A DNA stretch of 64,000 bases from contig JBBRYB010000001.1 in the NCBI GenBank assembly GCA_038238115.1, positions 1 to 64,000 on the forward strand, in the 5' to 3' direction. The notes under the pieces were generated by a model. The model did no database searches. It saw only the letters and a list, made by a program, of their open reading frames with translations, and was not told where the DNA came from. Source of the DNA: JBBRYB01 sp038238115. GTDB lineage: Bacteria; Actinomycetota; Actinomycetes; Propionibacteriales; Nocardioidaceae. The position numbers and the translations under genes are program-made. Positions within the stretch are counted from its first letter, which is position 1. Each line of letters begins with the position of its first letter. Shown here in pieces: positions 1-7,609 of the stretch.

Positions 1-309
1 AGACACCTCACCGACGTCAAGAGGGGGTCGTGGACCGTGCCGAGATCCCATCGGCCAAACGCCCGGACCCCCTGGGGCTCATCGGCGAGAGGAGGCCTTC
101 ATACCTGCCGTGGCGTATTCGGCCCTGCCAGCAATAATCGTAGGCCGTTCACCGCACGTCAAGCGTTGACTCGTTGTGCTCGCTGTCACCATTGCGTCCA
201 ACGACCGCCACCCGTCCAGCTGCCAGGCAATGAGACGTTCTGCCGGGCTGCTGCGTGTTCTGGTCGCTCAGGTCCCACGCCCTGAAACGCTGGATGATCG
301 GCAACGCAC

Positions 310-660
310 CCTGCATTCCGCCCGGTCAAACTCGACAGCAGCCGTTGCCGAGCATCCGGCGGTGCATTCTCACCGCGGAGTTTTGCGCATCTCGGTGTCC
401 TCGTTGTCACTGGCCAGTTGCCAGGGGCTGGTCGCAGAGGCTTCGACCTTCTCGGTGACAGCGAAGTACTCCTCGGCGGCGGCCCTGTCGGCGATGCGGC
501 TCAGACCAGGCTCAGATCATCGTTATTGCGAGTGTGTGTTGTGGCCGGGCAGCGCGGCGATGGCGTCAAGGCTCATGCCGCGGTTGATCGCCCTGGTGGC
601 CGGGGTGTGAGCTGGTGAGCGGTGAGGTGACGATCCCTGCCTGCTGGCTGATCGCGCCGC
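310..660 (-). pseudogene. Remnant of a tyrosine site-specific recombinase (integrase C-terminus)
   Basis: The minus strand holds pieces of the C-terminal catalytic part of a phage/transposon-type tyrosine recombinase, spread over different frames. In order they read HLTAHQL (near 640), then ATRAINRGMSLDAIAALPGH (540-600), then RIADRAAAEEYFAVTEKVEA (440-500) and EMRK (about 390). The middle piece matches the integrase block around the R-H/H region, where intact copies read RHTxATxAINRGMSLEAIAALLGH. Stops and frame changes lie between the pieces, and no N-terminal half is visible up to the next gene. It is a dead mobile-element relic. I see nothing else in bases 1-832. Confidence 0.68.
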
Positions 661-832
661 GGCGCACCCGTCGAGGCTGACGAACTCTTGCGCACCTGGA
701 ACTCGCCGTCTGTGCGCGGTGGTTCCCAGCGCTGCGGCCAGCAACTGCCCCAGCCAGGGCAGCTGCCGCCTGGGCAGTCCACGAGGCCGGCCCGCGCCGA
801 GACTGCCGAGAGCTCCGGGATACCGTCGAGGC

Positions 833-1858
833 GTGCGTGCGATCGAATACTCGATGACCGGTGATCCCGTAGTTCTCACGCTCGTCGAGAAGGCGACGCC
901 CGATCCGGGACCCGGGGAGGTACGGGTCCGCATCCACCGCTCCGGGGTCAACCCGACCGACTGGAAGTCGCGCCGCGGCAGCGAACCCGGCACCATCGTC
1001 GACCCACCGCAGGTGCCGAACCAGGACGGCTCTGGGGTGGTCGACGCGGTCGGACAAGGCGTCGAGGCGGCGATGTCGGGTCTGCGGGTCTGGGTCTGGG
1101 AGGCGGCCAATCTGCGTCCCGCCGGCGGCACCGCGCAGGAGTACGCCGTCGTGCCGGCCAGCCACGTGGTTCTGCTGCCCGACGTCGCGTCATTCGACCT
1201 CGGCGCCAGCCTGGGTGTGCCGTTCTTGACCGCACACCGGTGCTTGACCGTGACGGAGGACGGTCCGTCGCGACTTGGCCCTGGCACGATGGAAGGTCGC
1301 ACCGTTCTGGTGGCTGGAGGGGCCGGGGCCGTTGGCAATGCCGCCATACAACTCGCCCGCTGGTCCGATGCCACGGTCATCACCACGGTCAGCAGCCCCG
1401 AGAAGGGGCACATGGCGGCGCGTGCGGGCGCCGACCACGTCATCAACTACAAGCAGCAGGACGTCGTTGCCGAGGCGCGCGCCATCGCGCCCGACGGCGT
1501 GAACACAATCATCGAGGTCTCTCCAGCGGTGAACGCGGCCGTCGACTCGGCGGTCCTCGCCCGCTTCGGCTCGGTGTCGGTATACGCCAACAACGGCGGA
1601 AGCGAGATGGAACTCCCTGTGCGCCCATTGATGGTGCCCAACGCCCGATGGCAGTTCGTCTTGATCTACAACGCCCCGGATGATTGGCGCGAACGGGCAC
1701 TGGAGGACGTCGCGGCAGCTGTGCTGGACGGCGCCGTGAAGACGGGCGACGAAGCGGGGCTGCCTCTCCAGCACTACCCCCTCGATCAGGCCTCCGAGGC
1801 CCACGCTGCCGTCGAGAATGGAGCCGTGGGCAAGGTACTCATCGACGTCTGCCCGTAG
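833..1858 (+). CDS. Zinc-free MDR-family NADPH:quinone reductase
   Basis: A 341-residue medium-chain dehydrogenase/reductase of the quinone oxidoreductase (QOR) branch. The N-terminal GroES-like fold begins VRAIEYSMTGDP and carries the family signature HRSGVNPTDWKSRRG. The Rossmann nucleotide-binding motif AGGAGAVGNAA lies near residue 160. There is no cluster of zinc-ligand cysteines, so NADPH-dependent reduction of quinones or enones is the likely role. The GTG at 833 was chosen because homologues begin at this point; the frame stays open upstream but that extension does not look protein-like. It stands alone, convergent with the next gene. The exact substrate cannot be told. Confidence 0.86.
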   Translation: MRAIEYSMTGDPVVLTLVEKATPDPGPGEVRVRIHRSGVNPTDWKSRRGSEPGTIVDPPQVPNQDGSGVVDAVGQGVEAAMSGLRVWVWEAANLRPAGGTAQEYAVVPASHVVLLPDVASFDLGASLGVPFLTAHRCLTVTEDGPSRLGPGTMEGRTVLVAGGAGAVGNAAIQLARWSDATVITTVSSPEKGHMAARAGADHVINYKQQDVVAEARAIAPDGVNTIIEVSPAVNAAVDSAVLARFGSVSVYANNGGSEMELPVRPLMVPNARWQFVLIYNAPDDWRERALEDVAAAVLDGAVKTGDEAGLPLQHYPLDQASEAHAAVENGAVGKVLIDVCP

Positions 1859-1977
1859 CCCCGTACGCAGAGGCTGTGCCGCGACGATCCCACACAGCGA
1901 TGGAAGCCCGGCGGGCGACCAATGCCGGCGGGTGCGGGCCTCTCGTCGCTGCCTCGCGCCGTCTGCTCTCCGTCAGA

Positions 1978-2709
1978 CTAATCAACCGCCAGCCGAGCAT
2001 GCTTCGCCTGGAGCACCCAGGGCAGGGTCATGATGACCAGCCAGCCGAGAACGATGATGGCGATCTCGGCGAAGACGTACCCGGGCCACGGCCCCAGCAG
2101 ATCGAGCAGAGACGCATTCGACGGCTTTCGGTTCAGGTAGCCGTAGTTCGTGTTGGCTACGACGTTGAACACATAGGCAACAACCGCCCAGGTCGCCGTC
2201 GCCGCGACAGTGAAGCCGTAGTAACGCCAGGTCGGCCTCAGCCCTAAGCCCCACGTGAGGTAGCACGCTGCCCACACCACGAGGAAGTGCATCCCCCAGA
2301 AGCCGAAGAAGCGCGGATCCGGAAACGCCTGCGACAACGACGGAGAGATGACGCCCTGAATGGTGATCGTCAGGCCCACGTAGTAAGTGAAGGCCGCAGC
2401 CCACGGATTGCGCGTCCACAGCGCGATCGCCCCCGCGACCCAGGCAAGGTCGCACAGCTGCAGCGGCAGCGACGTACCAAGGTCCCAATCGCCGGGCGTG
2501 AGCTGGTAGATCTGGAGTGAGCCCGCGAAAAGCACGACGGCAAGCGCGAAGGCTCGCCGGTAGGTCTGCTCTTCCGACCTACCCCGATGGCCACGACCCC
2601 AGACGATGACACTCCAGGCACCGAGCGCAAAGAGCGCGATCAGCGCAAAATGCATCGCGTTGAAGGACTGGAACCTGTCCGCCGCGATGTTGCCCACAGA
2701 CAACAGCAT
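1978..2709 (-). CDS. TIGR02206-family integral membrane protein
   Basis: A 243-residue polytopic membrane protein with about six or seven hydrophobic segments and conserved features of the TIGR02206/YwaF family: the N-terminal FNAMHF, the DLGTSLPLQLCDLAW stretch and the NYGYLNRKPSNASLLDLLGP block that precedes the last membrane span. The function of the family is unknown. It is monocistronic, convergent with the quinone reductase gene and tail-to-tail with it. The ATG start at 2709 gives a normal family length. Confidence 0.85.
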   Translation of the reverse strand: MLLSVGNIAADRFQSFNAMHFALIALFALGAWSVIVWGRGHRGRSEEQTYRRAFALAVVLFAGSLQIYQLTPGDWDLGTSLPLQLCDLAWVAGAIALWTRNPWAAAFTYYVGLTITIQGVISPSLSQAFPDPRFFGFWGMHFLVVWAACYLTWGLGLRPTWRYYGFTVAATATWAVVAYVFNVVANTNYGYLNRKPSNASLLDLLGPWPGYVFAEIAIIVLGWLVIMTLPWVLQAKHARLAVD

Positions 2710-2912
2710 TGCTCATCCCGGGTGAGATCGAGGTCCCCCTTTTCGCGCGACGAGGTGAGACTCCACACCAGCCGCGTGCTAACCTCGGCCGCCGCCCAGC
2801 CCCCAGTATCGAGAATCATTCAGCCGGCAGGAGACAAGGCAAGGGCATGACTAACGACCGGCCGCGGATGTCAATTAAGCCCTGGTGGTCGGGGGCGGAG
2901 CTGCCGAGCGCA

Positions 2913-3491
2913 CTACTGACCGATGCGTCCGTCAATTCGCTCGCGCAGCAGGTCAGCATGACCGTTGTGCCGGGCGTACTCCTCGATCATGTGGACCAGC
3001 AGCTCACGCAGGGAGATCGGGTTCCCCTCCCCATCCTTTCCGACGAAGCCGAGGTCGGTGTCTCGTACGAACCGCTCGGCGAAGTCAATCTCCTCATGCC
3101 AGGCCGCCCATGCTTCATCCACGACCTCCTGATCGGCCACTGCTCCGTCGAAGTCACCGTCGGGCTCGGCATCGGACTGGTAACGCCTGGGTACGGCGAG
3201 GCCGGCGAACCGCCGACGGAACCACCCACGCTCGACCTCGGCCATGTGTCTGACCAGGCCAAGCAGCGACATCGCTGACGGCTCGACCGCCCGGTGTGCC
3301 AGCCGCGCCGCGTCAAGTCCCTCGCATTTGACTTGCAAGGTGAGGCGCTGGCAGCGCAGGAACTCCACCAGCGTCGCTCGCTCGTCACCAAGCGACGTGC
3401 CCCCCTCACGAGGGTCATCGGCGGGGTCGGTGAACATGTCGGCACGGTGCTGGGGCTTCGTCACAGCGCCATGCCTACCAAAACCGCCCAA
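2913..3491 (-). CDS. DinB family protein (DUF664)
   Basis: A 192-residue member of the DinB/YfiT four-helix bundle superfamily, DUF664 type. Visible features are ERATLVEFLRCQR, the helix AMSLLGLVRHMAEVERGWFRRR that supplies one metal-binding His, and the C-terminal LVHMIEEYARHNGHADLLRE, which supplies the second and third (HMIEEYARHNGH). Such proteins are metal-dependent thiol S-transferases in bacteria using mycothiol or bacillithiol; the substrate is unknown here. The first 30 residues look unconserved, so the true start may lie slightly downstream. Confidence 0.85.
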   Translation of the reverse strand: MGGFGRHGAVTKPQHRADMFTDPADDPREGGTSLGDERATLVEFLRCQRLTLQVKCEGLDAARLAHRAVEPSAMSLLGLVRHMAEVERGWFRRRFAGLAVPRRYQSDAEPDGDFDGAVADQEVVDEAWAAWHEEIDFAERFVRDTDLGFVGKDGEGNPISLRELLVHMIEEYARHNGHADLLRERIDGRIGQ

Positions 3492-3936
3492 GCGGCGGCA
3501 ACCGATCTCGCCGATGCGCTGGTCGGCCGTTCCGGCAAGCGAAGGATCGACAGCCGCCGTTGCGGACCTATTTCAAACCACGGTGTTCCTCATGCTCGTC
3601 CGATCTTCGTGACCCCCTTCCACCCAGGAGAGCATGAGCAAGCTGTACGGACCCTTGCGCCATCACATTTATGGATCAGGACACAGGGCCCTGCCAGGGC
3701 AATCGCGGCCTAGGCGACGACTGCCCAGCCAAGCTTCCGGCGAGGAGCCAGATGCCCCTAGAGGCGCCGCTGAGAGAGTCCGTACGGCTCCACCCCGACT
3801 GGTCAACCCCGATAACCTTGCGGCGCTCAAGAGATCGACGACTGAGCGTGGGTCCATCGCCGGTAGAGCACAGCACAGGAAGGGCGTGGAGTCTTGTGAC
3901 TTCGAGCAGCCGACTACGACGGAGAGGCCGCGTGAA
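3492..3936. other. Intergenic stretch between DinB gene and luciferase-like gene
   Basis: About 445 bases without a convincing gene. The frame of the luciferase-like gene stays open back to 3634, but the extra 101 codons encode a basic low-complexity stretch unlike a protein domain, so I treat it as leader. The stretch separates two divergent genes and should hold both promoters; no clear operator or hairpin was seen. Confidence 0.5.
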
Positions 3937-5076
3937 ATGACCGCCATACAGTTCGGGATCTTTACGGTTGGTGACGTGACTGCCGACCCCAGCACGGGAC
4001 GCGCGCCCACCGAAGCCGAACGGATCCAGGCCAGCGTCGTCATTGCCAAGAAGGTCGAAGAGGTCGGCTTGGACGTCTTCGCGACCGGCGAACACCATAA
4101 CCCACCGTTCGTGCCGTCGTCACCAACGACGCTGCTCGGCCACATCGCGGCGCTGACGGAGCGGATCATCTTGTCGACCTCAACGACGCTGATCACCACG
4201 AACGACCCGCTCAAGATCGCCGAAGACTTCGCCGTGCTGCAGCACCTGTCCGCCGGACGGACCGACGTGATGCTCGGTCGCGGCAACACCGGCCCGGTGT
4301 ATCCGTGGTTTGGGAAGGACATTCGCGATGCCGTCCCGCTGACCGTCGAGCACTACGGCCTCCTGCGTCGATTGTGGCGCGAGGAGGTCGTGGACTGGGA
4401 GGGCAAGCTACGTACCCCGTTGCAGGGCTTTACGCTGGCTCCTCGGCCTCTGGACGATGTGCCGCCGTTTGTGTGGCATGGCTCCATCCGTACCCCGGAG
4501 ATCGCCGAGCTGGCGGCCTACCACGGTGACGGGTTCTTCGCCAACCACATCTTCTGGCCCGCGTCACACACGCGGAAGATGGTTCAGTTGTACCGACAAC
4601 GCTTCGAGCACTACGGTCACGGCACGCCGGCGCGGGCCATCGTGGGCCTCGGCGGACACGTGTTCATGCGCGAGAACAGCCAGGACGCAGTGCGCGAGTT
4701 CCGGCCATACTTCGACAATGCGCCGGTCTACGGGCACGGTCCCTCGCTGGAGGAGTTCACCAGCCAGACGCCGCTGACAGTCGGATCACCAGCCCAGGTG
4801 ATCGAGCGGACGTTGGGATTCCGGGACTACGTGGGTGACTACCAGCGCCAACTGTTCCTGATCGACCACGCCGGACTGCCTCTCAAGACAGTGCTGGAGC
4901 AGCTGGATCTACTCGGCGAAGAGGTGGTTCCGGTCTTGCGGAGGGAGTTCGCCGCCGGCAGACCGGCCGAGGTGCCCGACGCCCCGACCCACCAGTCGCT
5001 CCTGCGGGCGAAGAACACCGCCGAGGCGACGACGTCAGAGACGACGAACCGATCGGAGGGCTCGGTGCTGCCATGA
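3937..5076 (+). CDS. FMN-dependent luciferase-like monooxygenase (CE1758 type)
   Basis: A 380-residue LLM-class flavin-dependent monooxygenase. It starts MTAIQFGIFTVGDVT and shows family blocks VFATGEHHNPPF, STSTTLITTNDPLKIAEDFAVLQHLSAGR, VMLGRGNTGPVYPWFG and the C-terminal HAGLPLKTVLEQLDLLGEEVVPVLRRE. The ATG at 3937 was preferred over earlier in-frame starts because it has a GGAGAGG site ten bases upstream and matches the family start. The next gene overlaps by 4 bases (ATGA) and encodes an FMN reductase, which would supply reduced flavin. This pairing is recognised in actinobacteria as the CE1758/CE1759 duo; the substrate is unknown. Confidence 0.88.
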   Translation: MTAIQFGIFTVGDVTADPSTGRAPTEAERIQASVVIAKKVEEVGLDVFATGEHHNPPFVPSSPTTLLGHIAALTERIILSTSTTLITTNDPLKIAEDFAVLQHLSAGRTDVMLGRGNTGPVYPWFGKDIRDAVPLTVEHYGLLRRLWREEVVDWEGKLRTPLQGFTLAPRPLDDVPPFVWHGSIRTPEIAELAAYHGDGFFANHIFWPASHTRKMVQLYRQRFEHYGHGTPARAIVGLGGHVFMRENSQDAVREFRPYFDNAPVYGHGPSLEEFTSQTPLTVGSPAQVIERTLGFRDYVGDYQRQLFLIDHAGLPLKTVLEQLDLLGEEVVPVLRREFAAGRPAEVPDAPTHQSLLRAKNTAEATTSETTNRSEGSVLP

Positions 5077-5687
5077 CCAAACTGGCAATCATCAGCGGCG
5101 GGCTCCGTGAGCCCTCCTCGACGCGGCTTCTTGCGGACCGGCTTGGAGCATCCGTTGCGTCCGAACTGGTCGTCCTCGGCCTTCAGGCCGAGTCGTCCTT
5201 GGTAGAGCTGCGCCCCTTGGCTCACCGAGTCATGGACGCCATGTTGACGGGTTTTCCTTCTGCGCCGCTGGAGACTGCGTTCGAGACAGTCGCCGCCGCG
5301 GACGGAGTCATCGCGGTCACACCGGCCTTCAACGCATCGTTCAGCGGACTGTTCAAATCGTTCTTCGACGTACTCCCTGAAGAGACGCTGACAGACATGC
5401 CTGTGCTGCTCGGCGCCACCGGAGGAACGGAGCGGCACTCACTGGTCCTCGAACACGCACTGAGGCCGATGTTCTCCTACCTTCACGCCATCGTGTCACC
5501 CACCGGTGTGTACGCCGCCACCGACGACTTCGGCGCCCAGGAAGGGTCCAGATTGGGCCAGCGGATCGCCAAGGCAGCAGCCGACTTCGCCCGTCTGATT
5601 CAGGGGTGTGGCGCGCGCCAGCGACGTGACGTCTTCGCTGAGGAGCTCTCCTCGATACAGCAGATGCTCGACGGTCCGCCCGGCTGA
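5073..5687 (+). CDS. NAD(P)H-dependent FMN reductase (CE1759 type)
   Basis: A 204-residue flavodoxin-fold reductase. The N-terminal LAIISGGLREPSSTRLLADRL is the FMN phosphate-binding loop, and VIAVTPAFNASFSGLFKSFFDV is the second flavin-contacting block, followed by PVLLGATGGTERHS. It would reduce FMN for the monooxygenase encoded directly upstream; the ATGA overlap indicates translational coupling and fixed stoichiometry. Length and motifs are normal for the family. Confidence 0.88.
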   Translation: MTKLAIISGGLREPSSTRLLADRLGASVASELVVLGLQAESSLVELRPLAHRVMDAMLTGFPSAPLETAFETVAAADGVIAVTPAFNASFSGLFKSFFDVLPEETLTDMPVLLGATGGTERHSLVLEHALRPMFSYLHAIVSPTGVYAATDDFGAQEGSRLGQRIAKAAADFARLIQGCGARQRRDVFAEELSSIQQMLDGPPG

Positions 5688-5879
5688 GGTTCTCCCCGAA
5701 CCGTGGAGGGATCAGCTATCTTGAGCCACGCCTTCGTCAGGATGCCCGGCGAGCTGCACCCCAGATGAGAGCCAAACCTCAGTCGGGTGGGCAGCCGCGA
5801 TTGCGAGCGAACCACCGGACGCCGCGACCAGCCTCCCGAAGGGCAGGTCGGCGTCCAGTCAACCGGAGTTCGACGTCCT

Positions 5880-6395
5880 TCACAGTGGCTCCAACGCACC
5901 GGCCGTTCGCGGATGGTTCACAGCGGCGACCTCGTCTGCCTGCTCGATGGCAGGTTCGACACTGACCTCGGCGGAGAGGGTGTTGGCGATGTAGCAGCCC
6001 TCATGGGCTGCGGTGACGAGATCAGCGACCTGCGTGAGGTCGGTCCCGGCGGCGACAGCGATGTGCGGGCGAAGGATCAGCCGGGTGATGCGCATCCGCT
6101 CGGTGGTGACCGGCATGACCGCCTCGGCGTCGTCCTCGTAGTGCACGACATCGATCCCGGCGTTCGCGGCGAGCGCCAGGAACGACAACAGCTGGCACGA
6201 GCTCGCAGCCGCCAGCAGCAGCTGCTCGGGGTTGTGCAGGGCAGAGTCGCCAGCGAACGACGGATCGGCGCTCAGCACCATCTCGGCCGTGGCCGGAGGG
6301 GTCACCATTCGGTGCTCGCGCCGGTAGCCGCGGTACCCGGCGCCAGTGGATCCGGCCCATACCAGATGGGACTGGTAGTGGTGCGTTGTAGTCAT
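5880..6395 (-). CDS. OsmC family peroxiredoxin-like protein
   Basis: A 171-residue OsmC/Ohr-fold protein. The motif DSALHNPEQLLLAAASSCQLLSFLALA contains the first redox cysteine, and AAHEGCYIANTL contains the second, as in OsmC proteins that reduce organic hydroperoxides. The ATG at 6395 (MTTTHHYQ) was preferred to 6470 because the longer form adds a non-conserved basic tail and homologues begin with this short polar sequence. It is monocistronic. Confidence 0.87.
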   Translation of the reverse strand: MTTTHHYQSHLVWAGSTGAGYRGYRREHRMVTPPATAEMVLSADPSFAGDSALHNPEQLLLAAASSCQLLSFLALAANAGIDVVHYEDDAEAVMPVTTERMRITRLILRPHIAVAAGTDLTQVADLVTAAHEGCYIANTLSAEVSVEPAIEQADEVAAVNHPRTAGALEPL

Positions 6396-6651
6396 AAGCC
6401 GACCATAGGTCAGGAAAGCTGAGAAGGGATCCAACCGATCGCGGCCCGCTGCCCTGCTCACCTCCAGCACTCGAGCCCGTTCGCAGCTGTCGCAACGGTT
6501 AGGCTTGCTTCATGGCTGACGCAGAACGACTCGGCGCGGACATCCTCTCCCACGACGACTCCGAGTTGACCGGCACCGTCTTGATCCGCGACCCCCGAGG
6601 AGCCGGGTCCACTGCCAGCCGGTTCACGCCGCCGTCGAGCTGAGCCGGGCC

Positions 6652-7551
6652 GTGGTTGCTGGATGGGACGGGAGCCCGCCGATGGCGGCAGGCGCGGAAC
6701 TGCCGGTCACCCCGATCACGGCCGGCATCGGACGTCGCCTGCTCCCGGTAGCCCGGATTCTCGTACCAGTCCTCACCCTGGCCTTGCTGGCACACAGATT
6801 CGGCGCGCAGGCCTTCCGCCCGGCACTCGCGGTCCTCTCGCCGCTGCCGTTGCTGACGGCCATGGTTCTGCAGGCCGTGGCCGTGGGTGCACAGTCGGCT
6901 CGCTGGCGCGTGGTGATGCGTTCCGCTGGGCTTACGCTCGGGCGCCGCGAGGCGTTGGAAGAGTGCTACCGGTCCAGCGCGCTCAACACGGTCTTGCCCG
7001 GCGGTGTGGCCGGGGACGTGCTCCGCGCCTGGCGGCAACGGACCGGCGCTCCGAAGGGGTGGCAGCCGGGAGCGGTCTCCGTCGCCGTGGAGCGAGTCGC
7101 TGGCCTCTGCGTCCTTCTCGTGGCGGTGACGGTCGTCCTCATCGTGGACGCCCAGCCGGTCTACGCCGCGGCTTCGGCGGCCATGGTGTTCGTGACCTGG
7201 TTGGCTACTCGACGTCCGCTGGGCCGACTGAGCCGGCGAGAGCGCACGGCCGTGTGGGCCTGGTCGGTGGTGGCATTGGCCGCTCTGGTAGTCCTGACCG
7301 AGATCGTCGCTGTGGCGATCGGAGTCTCTGAGGGACCCGGCGTCCTGGCCACGCTGGGCCTCGTCATGCTCGCCGGGATGGCCGTTCCGCTCAGCATCGG
7401 TGGTTGGGGGCTCCGTGAGGTGGCCGGCGCCCTCGCTGCCGTCCTCGTCGGGGCGCCACCGGCGATGGGTGTGGCGGTCGCTGCGGGTTACGGCCTGCTC
7501 TCGACGGTGTCGGTGCTGCCGGGCTTCATTGCTCTCGCCATCCCCGATTAG
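6652..7551 (+). CDS. LPG-synthase-like / UPF0104 membrane flippase
   Basis: A 299-residue polytopic membrane protein of the lysylphosphatidylglycerol synthase transmembrane (UPF0104, AglD/YbhN) family. Diagnostic blocks are SARWRVVMRSAGLTLGRREALEECYRSS, the conserved NTVLPGGVAGDVLRAWR, VAVERVAGL and PLSIGGWGLREVAGA. These proteins are thought to move lipid-linked or phosphorylated intermediates across the membrane. No synthetase domain is present. It starts at GTG 6652 and is convergent with the CDP-alcohol/sulfatase fusion, which suggests both act on the same membrane molecule. Part of the pterin/glycolipid-like group. Confidence 0.84.
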   Translation: MVAGWDGSPPMAAGAELPVTPITAGIGRRLLPVARILVPVLTLALLAHRFGAQAFRPALAVLSPLPLLTAMVLQAVAVGAQSARWRVVMRSAGLTLGRREALEECYRSSALNTVLPGGVAGDVLRAWRQRTGAPKGWQPGAVSVAVERVAGLCVLLVAVTVVLIVDAQPVYAAASAAMVFVTWLATRRPLGRLSRRERTAVWAWSVVALAALVVLTEIVAVAIGVSEGPGVLATLGLVMLAGMAVPLSIGGWGLREVAGALAAVLVGAPPAMGVAVAAGYGLLSTVSVLPGFIALAIPD

Positions 7552-7609
7552 GAGGGCAGTCATCGTCCGCACCGGACCGGGCCGTCCAAAGACGCCACCT
7601 CCACAAGAG

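Noticed and set aside
3634..3936. N-terminal extension of the luciferase-like monooxygenase
   Set aside because: In frame and preceded by GGAGAG, but the 101 residues are basic and unstructured, and the family begins at MTAIQFGIF.
6512..6643. 43-codon plus-strand frame upstream of the flippase gene (MADAERLGADIL...)
   Set aside because: No ribosome site, no recognisable feature, and it lies in a leader region; not strong enough to list as a gene.
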